Shown here one piece after another: positions 8,997 through 16,918 of a stretch of 64,000 nt of DNA (the first letter of the stretch is position 1; every line of letters starts with the position of its first letter). Origin of the DNA: Pseudomonadales bacterium (GTDB lineage: Bacteria > Pseudomonadota > Gammaproteobacteria > Pseudomonadales > Azotimanducaceae); assembly GCA_028277965.1 (NCBI GenBank), contig JANQFF010000085.1:1-64000 (forward strand), in the 5' to 3' direction. The position numbers were made by a program, and so were the translations under genes. The notes beneath the pieces are model-generated. The model made no database searches and had not been told where the DNA came from. It saw nothing but the letters and a program-made list of their open reading frames with translations.

Positions 8997-10495
8997 CAGG
9001 TCTGCTCCTTCCGGAATGCCGAGAAACGTCGGAGTTCGAGCAGCCGGTAACCCGTATAACGCCCGAGCAGAAGGATCAGGCCAAGAAGCGTCAGGTGTAG
9101 TTCCGGGAAGTTGAAGGCAAGGTGTTCAACCATGCGCAGGCTCATCAGGAGGTACGCGAGCATCGCAACGAACAGGCTCCCACCACCCTGTATCAGCACC
9201 TCTTTTGGTCCCTCTTCCTCCCAGGTGATGGACATCCGTTCAATGGTCCAGGCGAGAATGATCATGGGAAAGAAAGTGATTGTCAGCCCTTCAATCAGGC
9301 CCAATCGGAAACTGATGATACTGAAGAAGCTGATGATGCCGATCACAATCACAACGAGCGTTGCGATTCTGGCAACAAGCAACAGGTTGAGATCCGAGAG
9401 ATACGAGCGGATGAACAGGCCAATGGCGACCACGATGACAAAACTCAAAAGCCCCGGAACGAGTTCTGTTTGCAGGAACGCAAGCGCAATGAGCACCGGC
9501 ATAAACGTCCCCGAGGTTCTGATACCGACGAGAATTCTGAGCAGCGCAACCACAAAGGCACCAACGGGCAGAAGCATGATGAGTTGGAACATCCCCTGTT
9601 CAGCAATCGGCAGGTTGTATAAAGACAGGGCAAGATCGTCAGCTCGTTCCTGGGCCAGCATCGTGCTCGACCGTGTCTGTCGGATCATGGAGAACGTGAC
9701 GCGGCTGTTGCTCCCGCCGACGACTTCCAGCGCGCCGGGCGCACCAGCTTGCCATAGCAGGAGGTTTTGCGGGTTCTGGATTTCGCCGTTGAAAGGATCG
9801 TAAAGACGCCAGCGTTCGCCGTCCCAGACCTGCAGAAACTGGGAGAGGTTCTGTCTGCGTCGTCCGTCTTCCAGAATGAGCACCTGGACACCGCGGGCAG
9901 CGATCTGTGCAGTGCGCAGAAGCCGGGTGAGCAGGTCCTGCCGTTCGAAATTACTCGCCAGAAGGCTGAAGTTCTGGTCCATCGGTATGCGTCCGAGGGC
10001 CTGGATGAGCTGAATGGTCAGCGTGTGAGCGTCGGCACTGGCCGGATAAACTTCGGATAGAAGGTGACTGACGGCTGTTTCATAACGTTCGTCCCAGACG
10101 ACATCCTGGATTGCGGCGGGAGGTTGTTGGGCGATTTCATCGGCTGTGGTCGTGAAATCCAGTTTGTAGAAAAGAATCTGATCGCCGACAGGTGATCGTT
10201 GTGACCAGTGGGCCCGCCTTTGTTCGGCGCCGCGGTCTATGGTGAACCCCCACCCGGAAGAGGCTGCTGACTCTTCCATCACCTCGAAACCGGACTGTTC
10301 CGGCGGTAGCGTCAAATAGACCTGTGCGGGTACCCCGCGCGTCGAAAACTCGATTCGCGCCTCCACCTGCCAGACATCTGATTGGGTGCCTGGCAGCCAG
10401 GGTATGTCGTACGCGGCGCTTCGCAGCGTTGCAGCGCTCACTCCCGCGATGAGCAGGAGGATGACCAGAAACAGGAAAGGGCCGCGCTGGGTCAC
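8996..10495 (-). CDS. Inactive transglutaminase fused to seven transmembrane helices
   Basis: 499 residues. An N-terminal signal/anchor helix (about 7-24) is followed by an extracytoplasmic region to about residue 300. This region has a transglutaminase-like fold (DVVWDERYETAVSHL; DGERWRLYDPFNGE) that lacks a recognisable Cys-His-Asp triad. The last 180 residues hold about seven hydrophobic helices (from GMFQLIMLLPVGAFVVALL to LTLLGLILLLGRYTGY). This architecture is the known partner of the RimK-related ligase and the retropepsin-like protease. It may present a peptide or envelope substrate across the inner membrane, which is inference. It overlaps the ligase start by one base. Confidence 0.9.
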   Translation of the reverse strand: MTQRGPFLFLVILLLIAGVSAATLRSAAYDIPWLPGTQSDVWQVEARIEFSTRGVPAQVYLTLPPEQSGFEVMEESAASSGWGFTIDRGAEQRRAHWSQRSPVGDQILFYKLDFTTTADEIAQQPPAAIQDVVWDERYETAVSHLLSEVYPASADAHTLTIQLIQALGRIPMDQNFSLLASNFERQDLLTRLLRTAQIAARGVQVLILEDGRRRQNLSQFLQVWDGERWRLYDPFNGEIQNPQNLLLWQAGAPGALEVVGGSNSRVTFSMIRQTRSSTMLAQERADDLALSLYNLPIAEQGMFQLIMLLPVGAFVVALLRILVGIRTSGTFMPVLIALAFLQTELVPGLLSFVIVVAIGLFIRSYLSDLNLLLVARIATLVVIVIGIISFFSIISFRLGLIEGLTITFFPMIILAWTIERMSITWEEEGPKEVLIQGGGSLFVAMLAYLLMSLRMVEHLAFNFPELHLTLLGLILLLGRYTGYRLLELRRFSAFRKEQT

Positions 10496-10505
10496 GAATC
10501 TTGAT

Positions 10506-11264
10506 TCAGTTGCGGGGTTGGACGTACTGGCGACTGACGTCGACCAGCGCGATGTTCGTCAGAAAGTTCCGTCCAAGGATCATGGGTTGCTCGAGGTGTG
10601 CCCGGTCAGCGAGCGTGAATTCAAAGGTGTCCTGGATATCTCCGAGGCGCACGCGCAGGGCCACAACCGGTCTGCGCGAACCATCTCTGTCGGCTTGCTG
10701 GACAACTTTCACACGTTTGATGATGGGTAACTCCAGTGTATGCGCCGTATCGTCAACCGGTATCTCGAATCGAACCCAGTCGTCACCATCCCGTTCAAAC
10801 GGCGTCACCGCCTGTGCATGCAGGGAGCTTGTGCTTGCACCGGTATCAATCCTGGCGGTAATCGAAAATCCAGGTTCCGCAACCCAGACTTCTTCGACTT
10901 CACCGAGCACGAGCTTGTCCGTCTCAGTGACAATCACCCGCGATTCCGGCTCGGGACATTCAGCGGGTTCGGTGTTCGGCATTGGTACGCGAGCCTGCAG
11001 GCAGGCTGTGGTCACCTCATCCTGCAGCAGAGATAGCGCAACTTCCAGCTCGGAGATTTGTTGCCGCAGCTCAGTTGTCCCTCGATTGTCCTGCAGAATG
11101 AGCGCGTGCAGCTGTTGTCGGGTGGTGTGGACGGCCGAATCCACCCGGGAGACATCCTCCCGCAACACATCCAAGTTCCCAGATTCGTTGGGCAGCTGCG
11201 AACACCCGCTCGCTACTAGGAGAACGGCGGCAACCCTCGTTAGTGCCATTTGTATTTGTGTCAT
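10506..11264 (-). CDS. Retropepsin-like lipoprotein (RimB/ATP-dependent zinc protease family)
   Basis: 252 residues. A lipoprotein signal ends LLVASGC (Cys21). Residues 33-85 are a likely coiled coil (LREDVSRVDSAVHTTRQQ to ELEVALSLLQDEV). The C-terminal domain carries D140 in ARIDTGASTSSLHA, the DTG(A)S catalytic motif of single-domain retropepsins, plus the flap-side GRNFLTN near the end. The family name 'ATP-dependent zinc protease' is historical; the motif indicates an aspartic protease acting as a dimer. It heads the operon with the 7TM and ATP-grasp genes. AAGGGA precedes the ATG. Confidence 0.88.
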   Translation of the reverse strand: MTQIQMALTRVAAVLLVASGCSQLPNESGNLDVLREDVSRVDSAVHTTRQQLHALILQDNRGTTELRQQISELEVALSLLQDEVTTACLQARVPMPNTEPAECPEPESRVIVTETDKLVLGEVEEVWVAEPGFSITARIDTGASTSSLHAQAVTPFERDGDDWVRFEIPVDDTAHTLELPIIKRVKVVQQADRDGSRRPVVALRVRLGDIQDTFEFTLADRAHLEQPMILGRNFLTNIALVDVSRQYVQPRN

Positions 11265-11315
11265 TCCCTTGGGATGGCAAGTCTAGCAGGAAAGCCATTG
11301 GGTCACAGGGCTTGT

Positions 11316-11335
11316 TACTGTATGCATATACAGTT
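11316..11335 (+). promoter_or_regulatory. LexA (SOS) box
   Basis: TACTGTATGCATATACAGTT matches the gammaproteobacterial LexA consensus TACTG(TA)5CAGTA at nearly every position and is nearly self-complementary. It lies between divergent genes. Its right end is only nine bases before the first ATG of the radical SAM ORF, but 32 bases before the GTG at 11368, the start preferred here. A LexA operator normally overlaps the promoter, so this favours the later start. The core CTG-N10-CAG is complete. Confidence 0.8.
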
Positions 11336-11367
11336 ATAAAGTGATGCCAGGTGGAGGACTGACAAAC

Positions 11368-12474
11368 GTGATCGGAGGCGGCGCAAAAAACGAAGTCGGC
11401 GGAGAAAAGTCCTCCAGGGTCAGAAAAGGGCGTGGCAGCGGGTCGAATGTACCTGGCCGCTACGTCGATGCCGTGTCTGAGTATGAAGACGATGGCTGGA
11501 ATACAGAACCGGATGAAGAATCCCTCGATACGGTTTATCTGCCTGACGGCACGCGTAAGCTGATCACAACCAATCAGTCTCCGGACATCCCGTTTTCCCA
11601 ATCCATCAACCCCTACAAAGGGTGCGAGCATGGCTGTATTTACTGTTTTGCCCGTCCGACCCATACGTATCTTGATCTGTCAGCCGGGCTCGATTTCGAA
11701 ACGCGTATTTTCTACAAGACCAACGCGGCAAACCTGCTGCGCAAAGAGCTCGATCGCAAGGCGTACGAATGTTCGGTGCTTGCGATGGGGACAAATACCG
11801 ATCCCTATCAGCCGGCGGAAAAGTCTCATCGGGTGATGCGTGAGATTCTCGAAACCCTGGCTGCCTGCAGACATCCGGTGAGCATCGTAACGAAAGGCGC
11901 GCTGATTCTGCGGGATCTGGATCTGTTGACCGAGCTTGCTGAGCAGAACCTCGTCAGCGTGCATGTGAGCGTCACCACGTTGTCCAGGGAACTCAAAACA
12001 CGGCTTGAGCCACGTACTGCAGATCCGTTTGCGCGCCTGCGCACAATTCGCCGATTGAGTGAAGCAGGTGTGCCGACGGGCGCGATGGTGGCGCCCGTCA
12101 TCCCTTTCATCAACGACCACGAAATGGACGATATCGTCGCCGCCGTGCACGATGCCGGAGCACGCGATGCCCGCTACATCCTGCTGCGTCTGCCACTTGA
12201 AGTTGCCCCCCTGTTCGAAGAGTGGCTGAAGAATCACTATCCGCTGAAAGCGGACCGAGTGATGTCAGCGGTGCGCTCCACGAGGGGTGGTAAAACGTAT
12301 CAGTCTGGCTGGCATACCCGGATGCGTGGCCAGGGTGAAATGGCGAATCTCATTGCTGCGCGGTTTGCCGGTGCGAGAAAGAAAGCGGGATTCGATGACG
12401 TTGAAGATCTGGAACTGCGAACCGACCTCTTTGTGCCCCCGTCCGGACGAGATACTCAGGCAGACCTTTTTTAA
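11368..12474 (+). CDS. PA0069-family radical SAM protein (SplB-like)
   Basis: 368 residues from GTG 11368, which has GGAGG ten bases upstream; GTG 11341 or ATG 11344 would extend it by eight or nine residues but lack a ribosome-binding site and abut the LexA box. The 4Fe-4S/SAM motif is CEHGCIYC (C86, C90, C93), within SINPYKGCEHGCIYCFARP, the hallmark of this family. GTNTDPYQPAE and SIVTKGALILRDLDLL follow. The fold is that of spore photoproduct lyase (SplB), but the substrate of this non-sporulating version is unknown. The upstream LexA box suggests induction by DNA damage. Confidence 0.9.
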   Translation: MIGGGAKNEVGGEKSSRVRKGRGSGSNVPGRYVDAVSEYEDDGWNTEPDEESLDTVYLPDGTRKLITTNQSPDIPFSQSINPYKGCEHGCIYCFARPTHTYLDLSAGLDFETRIFYKTNAANLLRKELDRKAYECSVLAMGTNTDPYQPAEKSHRVMREILETLAACRHPVSIVTKGALILRDLDLLTELAEQNLVSVHVSVTTLSRELKTRLEPRTADPFARLRTIRRLSEAGVPTGAMVAPVIPFINDHEMDDIVAAVHDAGARDARYILLRLPLEVAPLFEEWLKNHYPLKADRVMSAVRSTRGGKTYQSGWHTRMRGQGEMANLIAARFAGARKKAGFDDVEDLELRTDLFVPPSGRDTQADLF

Positions 12475-12533
12475 GAGCTTTTACAGAAGGGCTGTTAAAG
12501 TACTCTGCGACAAGAATAAGAGGGGAGAGAGCA

Positions 12534-14087
12534 GTGGATCTGACGGCGTGGTCATGGGTATTTCTGGTTGGCTACATCGGCATGATGCTCGCCTTTGGCA
12601 TCCTGGGGCAACGCAAGGTCGCCAATGCAGATGACTTTGCGACGGCGCGCAACGCATACGGGCCGCTCTTTCTTGCATTCGCCTTTGCTGCCACGACCGC
12701 CAGCGGGGCAACGTTTGTGGGGTTCCCCGGCATCGGCTACAACGCTGGCATGTCGGCTATCTGGTCAGTGGTGCTGTACCCGGTCGGCGTTTATCTCGGC
12801 GTTCTGATCTGCCTGCGTCTGGTCAGCAACAGCGGCCATGAGTTCGGCAGCCGCTCGATCCCCGAATACCTTGGAGCCCGTTACCAGTCGGACCTCATTC
12901 GTATCCTGGTGTCGCTTTTTTCTCTGTCGCTCTTCTTCTATCTGGCGGGGCAACTCGTCAGCGGGATCGTCATGTTCGAAATCATGCTGGGTGTGCCTCC
13001 GGCGGTGGCCCTGGGGGTGACGGCGTTGGTGTTGCTGATCTACGTGGTTCTCGGCGGGGCACACGCGGACATTCTCACGGATGGTGTCCAGGGTTTCATC
13101 ATGGTAGCCGTCGGTGTGCTTGTAGCAGGCATGTTTTTTACCGGCTACGGGATCGATGGGGGCTTTTTCGGGATGTTGTCGAAGCTCGAGGAGCAGGATC
13201 TCAATCTCACCAAAATCCTGAATCCGGATGACGTTCTATATCATTCCTGGTGGTCTGTCGTTGCCATCCTCCTGGCCCACATACCACTGGGTCTCCTGCC
13301 TCATATCGGTAACAAGCTCTGGGCACTGAAAGAACCGAAACAGCGAATGTCGTTCATCAAGATGGCATTTGCGTTCGGCATGATTCTCGGGATGCTCGGG
13401 CTTGGTGGCATCATGGCCCGCGTAATTCTCGGGGAGGGGATTAACGGCAACCAGGCGCTGGCTCTGCTGTTTATTGAGCTCTTCCCAACCTGGATGGCGG
13501 CTCTCCTTGGCGTTGGCATCCTCGCAGCTGTGATGTCGACAGCCGATGGCCTGGTTGTGTCGTCATCCCAGATCGTCGCTAACGACCTCTACCGGCTGAG
13601 CTACCTACCGCGCTTCCGGAAAGGCCTGTCCGAGGAAGAAATCGAAAAGCGGGTGTTGAATATGAGCCGTATTGCCACAGTGGTGATCATGGTGCTTTGT
13701 ACGGCGCTTGCCTGGTCGATGCTCGATATGAACGTCACGATCATCGTCTGGATCGGCACAGGATGCATGATGGCGGCCTTTGCAGGACCGCTGGTACTGG
13801 GTGCCGTCTGGCGCGGGGTGACCAAGGCGGGTGCGTTTGCAGGCCTGTTATCGGGCGGTATCGTCTTCATCATCACGTTCAACGCGATGATCGATCCAGA
13901 GTGGTTCAGTCCCGGCGCCCTGCGCTATGCGGCGGAGTGGCTTGTCATTGAGTCCCCGAATCCCTGGTCGTGTGCAGCCATGGGTGAGTTGGTTTCCGTT
14001 GCGGTGACTGTTGTTGTCTCGAAATTGACTCAGCCGTTGCCGGAGGAACACATGGCGCGCTTGTTCGCTGAGGCTGAAAGCACCTAA
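12534..14087 (+). CDS. Sodium:solute symporter (SSS family)
   Basis: 517 residues with about 13 hydrophobic helices, starting at a GTG after GGGAGAGA. It begins LTAWSWVFLVGYIGMMLAFG and contains the family's FAAATTASGATFVGFPG (helix 1-2) and ILAAVMSTADGLVVSSSQIVANDLY, the conserved SSS signature with the sodium-site serines. It is an inner-membrane, Na+-coupled importer of an unidentified small solute, with closest resemblance to the PutP/pantothenate group. The stop overlaps the convergent APC permease stop by four bases. An imperfect inverted repeat (AGAGCTTTTACAG and CTGTTAAAGTACTCT) lies just before it. Confidence 0.92.
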   Translation: MDLTAWSWVFLVGYIGMMLAFGILGQRKVANADDFATARNAYGPLFLAFAFAATTASGATFVGFPGIGYNAGMSAIWSVVLYPVGVYLGVLICLRLVSNSGHEFGSRSIPEYLGARYQSDLIRILVSLFSLSLFFYLAGQLVSGIVMFEIMLGVPPAVALGVTALVLLIYVVLGGAHADILTDGVQGFIMVAVGVLVAGMFFTGYGIDGGFFGMLSKLEEQDLNLTKILNPDDVLYHSWWSVVAILLAHIPLGLLPHIGNKLWALKEPKQRMSFIKMAFAFGMILGMLGLGGIMARVILGEGINGNQALALLFIELFPTWMAALLGVGILAAVMSTADGLVVSSSQIVANDLYRLSYLPRFRKGLSEEEIEKRVLNMSRIATVVIMVLCTALAWSMLDMNVTIIVWIGTGCMMAAFAGPLVLGAVWRGVTKAGAFAGLLSGGIVFIITFNAMIDPEWFSPGALRYAAEWLVIESPNPWSCAAMGELVSVAVTVVVSKLTQPLPEEHMARLFAEAEST

Positions 14088-15424
14088 CGGGAACGCAGCC
14101 AGACGATAACGCCGAGCACCACCCAGACGGTGATTGTCAGCCACTCGTCCGGCCATGTGAGGGCGCTGTCACTCCAGGGTAGGAAAGCGGAAAGCAGTCC
14201 AAGGGACAGGATGACTGCACCGTAACCGACAAAGTTCGGATGGCTGATTTTGAATGGACGTTCCATGTCCGGCTCCGTACGGCGCAGCACCAGGAAAGAA
14301 ATCGCGACGAACAGGAAAGCGATAGTGACCGCAAAACTGCCGCTGTTGATGAGCCATACCAGAATGGTTCGACCAAACAGGGGTGCGACTATCGAAAGCG
14401 CGCCGATTGCGAGGATGCCAACATAGGGTGTTTTGTACTTTGGATGGATTCGCATGAATGCTTTGGGAACAAACCCTGATTCAGCCAGCGCGAAAAGCAC
14501 CCGCGATGCGCCAACGATAAACGCGTTCCAGCTCGTGAGAATGCCGCCGATCCCCCCTAGGACCAGCAACGTCCCGGCCCACTGGTTTCCCCAGAGCGCA
14601 GAGGCTGCATCTGCGGTGGCCATATTCACGTTCCCAAGCTCGTTTGTCGGTATAGCGAATCCCACCGCACTGGATATCAGGATGTACCAGGCAACAGCGC
14701 AGAATACCGATATGACGAGCAGTCGGCCGATCCGGTTAGGTGGCAGATCGATTTCCTCGGCGGACTGGGGGATGACATCGAAACCAACCAGCATCGCCGG
14801 AACCATGATGAGAACGGCCAGGATCCCGGTGGCTGGTGAGGCGATCCACGGTTCAGCGTTGACGGCAGAGCCGTTGAATGCAGCACCGGTGATGAGGAGC
14901 ACACCCGCGCAGAAGATGAGGCCTGTGACAATGGTCTGCACGATAGCCGCGGTGCGGATGCCGATATAGTTGACCCAGGTGATGATCGCGGTACCCAGCG
15001 CCCCAACGATGACAAATCCTGTGTCCACATCAGCACCGAGTACGTTCCACAACGTACCCATGCGGATCTGCGGTAGCAGGAATTCGACGGCTGTTGGAAG
15101 GGCAACCGATTCGAACAGGCAGACGTTGAGGTAAGAGAAAAGCAGCGCCCAGGTGCAGACGAAACTCCAGTCGGATCCCAGCGCCCGGTGAGTGTAGACA
15201 TGCTCACCTCCCGCCCGCGGCATTGCTGATGCCAGTTCACTGTAGGTGAGGCCAATCAGCGCGATTGCGGTTCCTCCGACCGTAAACGCAATCAGCGTCC
15301 CCAGTGTCCCAGCTTCCGTCAGCCAGACCCCGGTCATCAGCACCCAGCTCCAGCCAATCATCGCCCCAAACGAAAGTGTGATGACCTCACGCCCCTTCAG
15401 AACCTTCGCAAATCGATCTTCCAA
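14084..15424 (-). CDS. APC-family amino acid permease
   Basis: 446 residues with about 12 transmembrane helices. Helix 1 carries SFGAMIGWSWVLMTG, the unwound GxG-type region of APC transporters, and YSELASAMPRAGGEHVYTHRALG is the conserved helix 2-3 segment of the family. It should take up or exchange an amino acid or amine across the inner membrane. The substrate is unknown. Its 3' end overlaps that of the sodium symporter gene tail-to-tail by four bases, so the two transcripts are convergent. Confidence 0.92.
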   Translation of the reverse strand: MEDRFAKVLKGREVITLSFGAMIGWSWVLMTGVWLTEAGTLGTLIAFTVGGTAIALIGLTYSELASAMPRAGGEHVYTHRALGSDWSFVCTWALLFSYLNVCLFESVALPTAVEFLLPQIRMGTLWNVLGADVDTGFVIVGALGTAIITWVNYIGIRTAAIVQTIVTGLIFCAGVLLITGAAFNGSAVNAEPWIASPATGILAVLIMVPAMLVGFDVIPQSAEEIDLPPNRIGRLLVISVFCAVAWYILISSAVGFAIPTNELGNVNMATADAASALWGNQWAGTLLVLGGIGGILTSWNAFIVGASRVLFALAESGFVPKAFMRIHPKYKTPYVGILAIGALSIVAPLFGRTILVWLINSGSFAVTIAFLFVAISFLVLRRTEPDMERPFKISHPNFVGYGAVILSLGLLSAFLPWSDSALTWPDEWLTITVWVVLGVIVWLRSR

Positions 15425-15517
15425 AACCCTGCCCTTAGCCCGATTCAGTCAAGCTTACTGGATATGCACTGGCTGGTAGACTGCTGTTTCTCCTCTTGTA
15501 TTGGATAAGGGTCGCAC

Positions 15518-15781
15518 GTGAGTACGGTTGTTGAATTCACTCACCGCCACAAATCGTTTGAGCTGCATCTGACGGATGACGGCGCGATAGAGTTATATCT
15601 CGACAACTGTCTGCGTAAACGGCGTGATTACAGCGGCAAGGAGCCGCAGTACGTCTGGACCAACGTCGAACTGGAGTGGGAGGAACATCACTACATCGAA
15701 GCGCGGTATTGGGCGAGCACCGGGGAACTCAGAATCACCGTCAATGGCGATCGGTTAAAAGAGGTGAAGTTGGGAAACTAG
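15518..15781 (+). CDS. Small protein of unknown function
   Basis: 87 residues from a GTG. It has no signal peptide or membrane helix. The protein alternates charged and hydrophobic residues (SFELHLTDDGAIELYLDNC and HYIEARYWASTGELRITVNG), which suggests a small antiparallel beta sheet. I do not recognise a family. Its last codons and stop (GN*, TAG at 15779-15781) fall in the family 2 palindrome. It is divergent from the APC permease gene with a 93 bp gap. Confidence 0.6.
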   Translation: MSTVVEFTHRHKSFELHLTDDGAIELYLDNCLRKRRDYSGKEPQYVWTNVELEWEEHHYIEARYWASTGELRITVNGDRLKEVKLGN

Positions 15782-15815
15782 TAACATTGGGGTCAGACCC
15801 CAATGTTACTAGTTT
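15775..15815. repeat. Palindromic repeat, family 2 (perfect 41 bp)
   Basis: A 20-base arm beginning AAACTAGTAACATTGGGGTC, a central A, then its exact reverse complement. It lies between two convergent genes and supplies TAG stop codons to both: 15779-15781 on the plus strand and 15809-15811 on the minus strand. It could also act as a bidirectional terminator-like hairpin, though no T-tract follows. Confidence 0.93.
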
Positions 15816-16834
15816 TGTTTGTCGGGATTCACAATCACCTTTGCGTAACGCTCCGGGTCTTTCAGCGCTTCGAACGTATCTGCCACGTCATCCAGGCCAA
15901 TCTCGTGGGAAACGAGACCGGCTACGTCAAACTCTCCTTCAGCAATCAGACGAAGGCTCTCCGCGTACTCCTTGACGGAGTACCCCAGGACAAACTGCAC
16001 GGAGAGTTCCTTGTTGATCGCGATCAGTGGCCTGAAGTGGTCTGTCTGAAGACATACGCCAACCACAACTATCCGTGTGTTTGCCGGGCTCATCAGGAAA
16101 GCGTTGTCGAGGATGCCCGGCACGCCGACACACTCGAAAACAACAAGTGGGCGGTCTTTGAGAAGCGGGTGGGCAAATGGTGATTCTTCCGCGGGGTCGC
16201 AAACGGCATCAGCGCCCTGCTGTTCGGCAAAGCCTCGGCGGCCGGTCGAGAAATCTGCAGCAACAACAGGGCCCGCACCCCTTGCCTTGAGGGCGGTGAT
16301 GACAGCGAGACCCACCGGACCTGCACCGATGACGAGGATCGCTTCGTCACCGGCAAGTGCTGCTTTGTTCACGGCGTGGTAACCAACAGCCATGGGTTCG
16401 GTCAAAGCGGCGGACTGCACGGGTACGCCGTCAGGCACGGGTACCAGGAGGCGTTCAGAGAGGACCATGTACTCACCAAATCCTCCAGGCGCGGTTTCGG
16501 AGTAACCAATGGGAGCAACAGGTTCGCGTAACAGGGCTGGCACGGCACAGACAATCTGCCCGGTTGGTAATGTGCGCTTGGTGTTCGGACCGTAGTCCAC
16601 AATTTCAGCGCAGAACTCGTGTCCGAGAACAACCGGATTGAATGTGGTCAGCTTGAACGCACCACCGGCTTCGCGGCTGGTTCTGACAAAATCTTCAGTG
16701 TGCTGAGCGGCATGCAGATCCGACCCGCAGATGCCGCAGGCGCGGGTTTTGACCAGAACCTCACCGGACTCAGGCACGGGGTCTTCAACCGTATCGACCC
16801 AGAGTCTGCCCCTTTCCATTAAAACTGCCTGCAT
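15809..16834 (-). CDS. Zinc-binding alcohol dehydrogenase (MDR family)
   Basis: 341 residues starting at ATG 16834 (MQAVLMERGRLWV); the open frame runs further upstream but only this start fits the family. Catalytic-zinc ligands are C36 in CGICGSD and H72-E73 in VLGHEFCAEI. The four-cysteine structural zinc lobe is absent. The Rossmann glycine motif is VIGAGPVGLA (about 178). It should oxidise an alcohol or polyol with NAD(P). Substrate unknown. It is divergent from a coniferyl-aldehyde-type dehydrogenase gene; the shared 84 bp intergenic region holds an inverted repeat (CGGACC at 16871, GGTCCG at 16896) that may be an operator. Its stop is inside a palindromic repeat. Confidence 0.92.
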   Translation of the reverse strand: MQAVLMERGRLWVDTVEDPVPESGEVLVKTRACGICGSDLHAAQHTEDFVRTSREAGGAFKLTTFNPVVLGHEFCAEIVDYGPNTKRTLPTGQIVCAVPALLREPVAPIGYSETAPGGFGEYMVLSERLLVPVPDGVPVQSAALTEPMAVGYHAVNKAALAGDEAILVIGAGPVGLAVITALKARGAGPVVAADFSTGRRGFAEQQGADAVCDPAEESPFAHPLLKDRPLVVFECVGVPGILDNAFLMSPANTRIVVVGVCLQTDHFRPLIAINKELSVQFVLGYSVKEYAESLRLIAEGEFDVAGLVSHEIGLDDVADTFEALKDPERYAKVIVNPDKQN

Positions 16835-16918
16835 GAGGATTCCCTCGCAATGAGTCTGAAGGATAGCAAACGGACCCGATATTGCTGAAAATGTCGGTCC
16901 GACAGAGAGGACACAGCC

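Noticed and set aside
11071..11664. Minus-strand ORF of 197 codons over the LexA-box region
   Set aside because: It lies antisense to the radical SAM gene and across the retropepsin-like gene, with low-complexity composition.
16871..16901. Inverted repeat CGGACC...GGTCCG between divergent dehydrogenase genes as a named operator
   Set aside because: Only six bases pair and the inner part does not fit a known regulator site; it is mentioned in the gene entry only.
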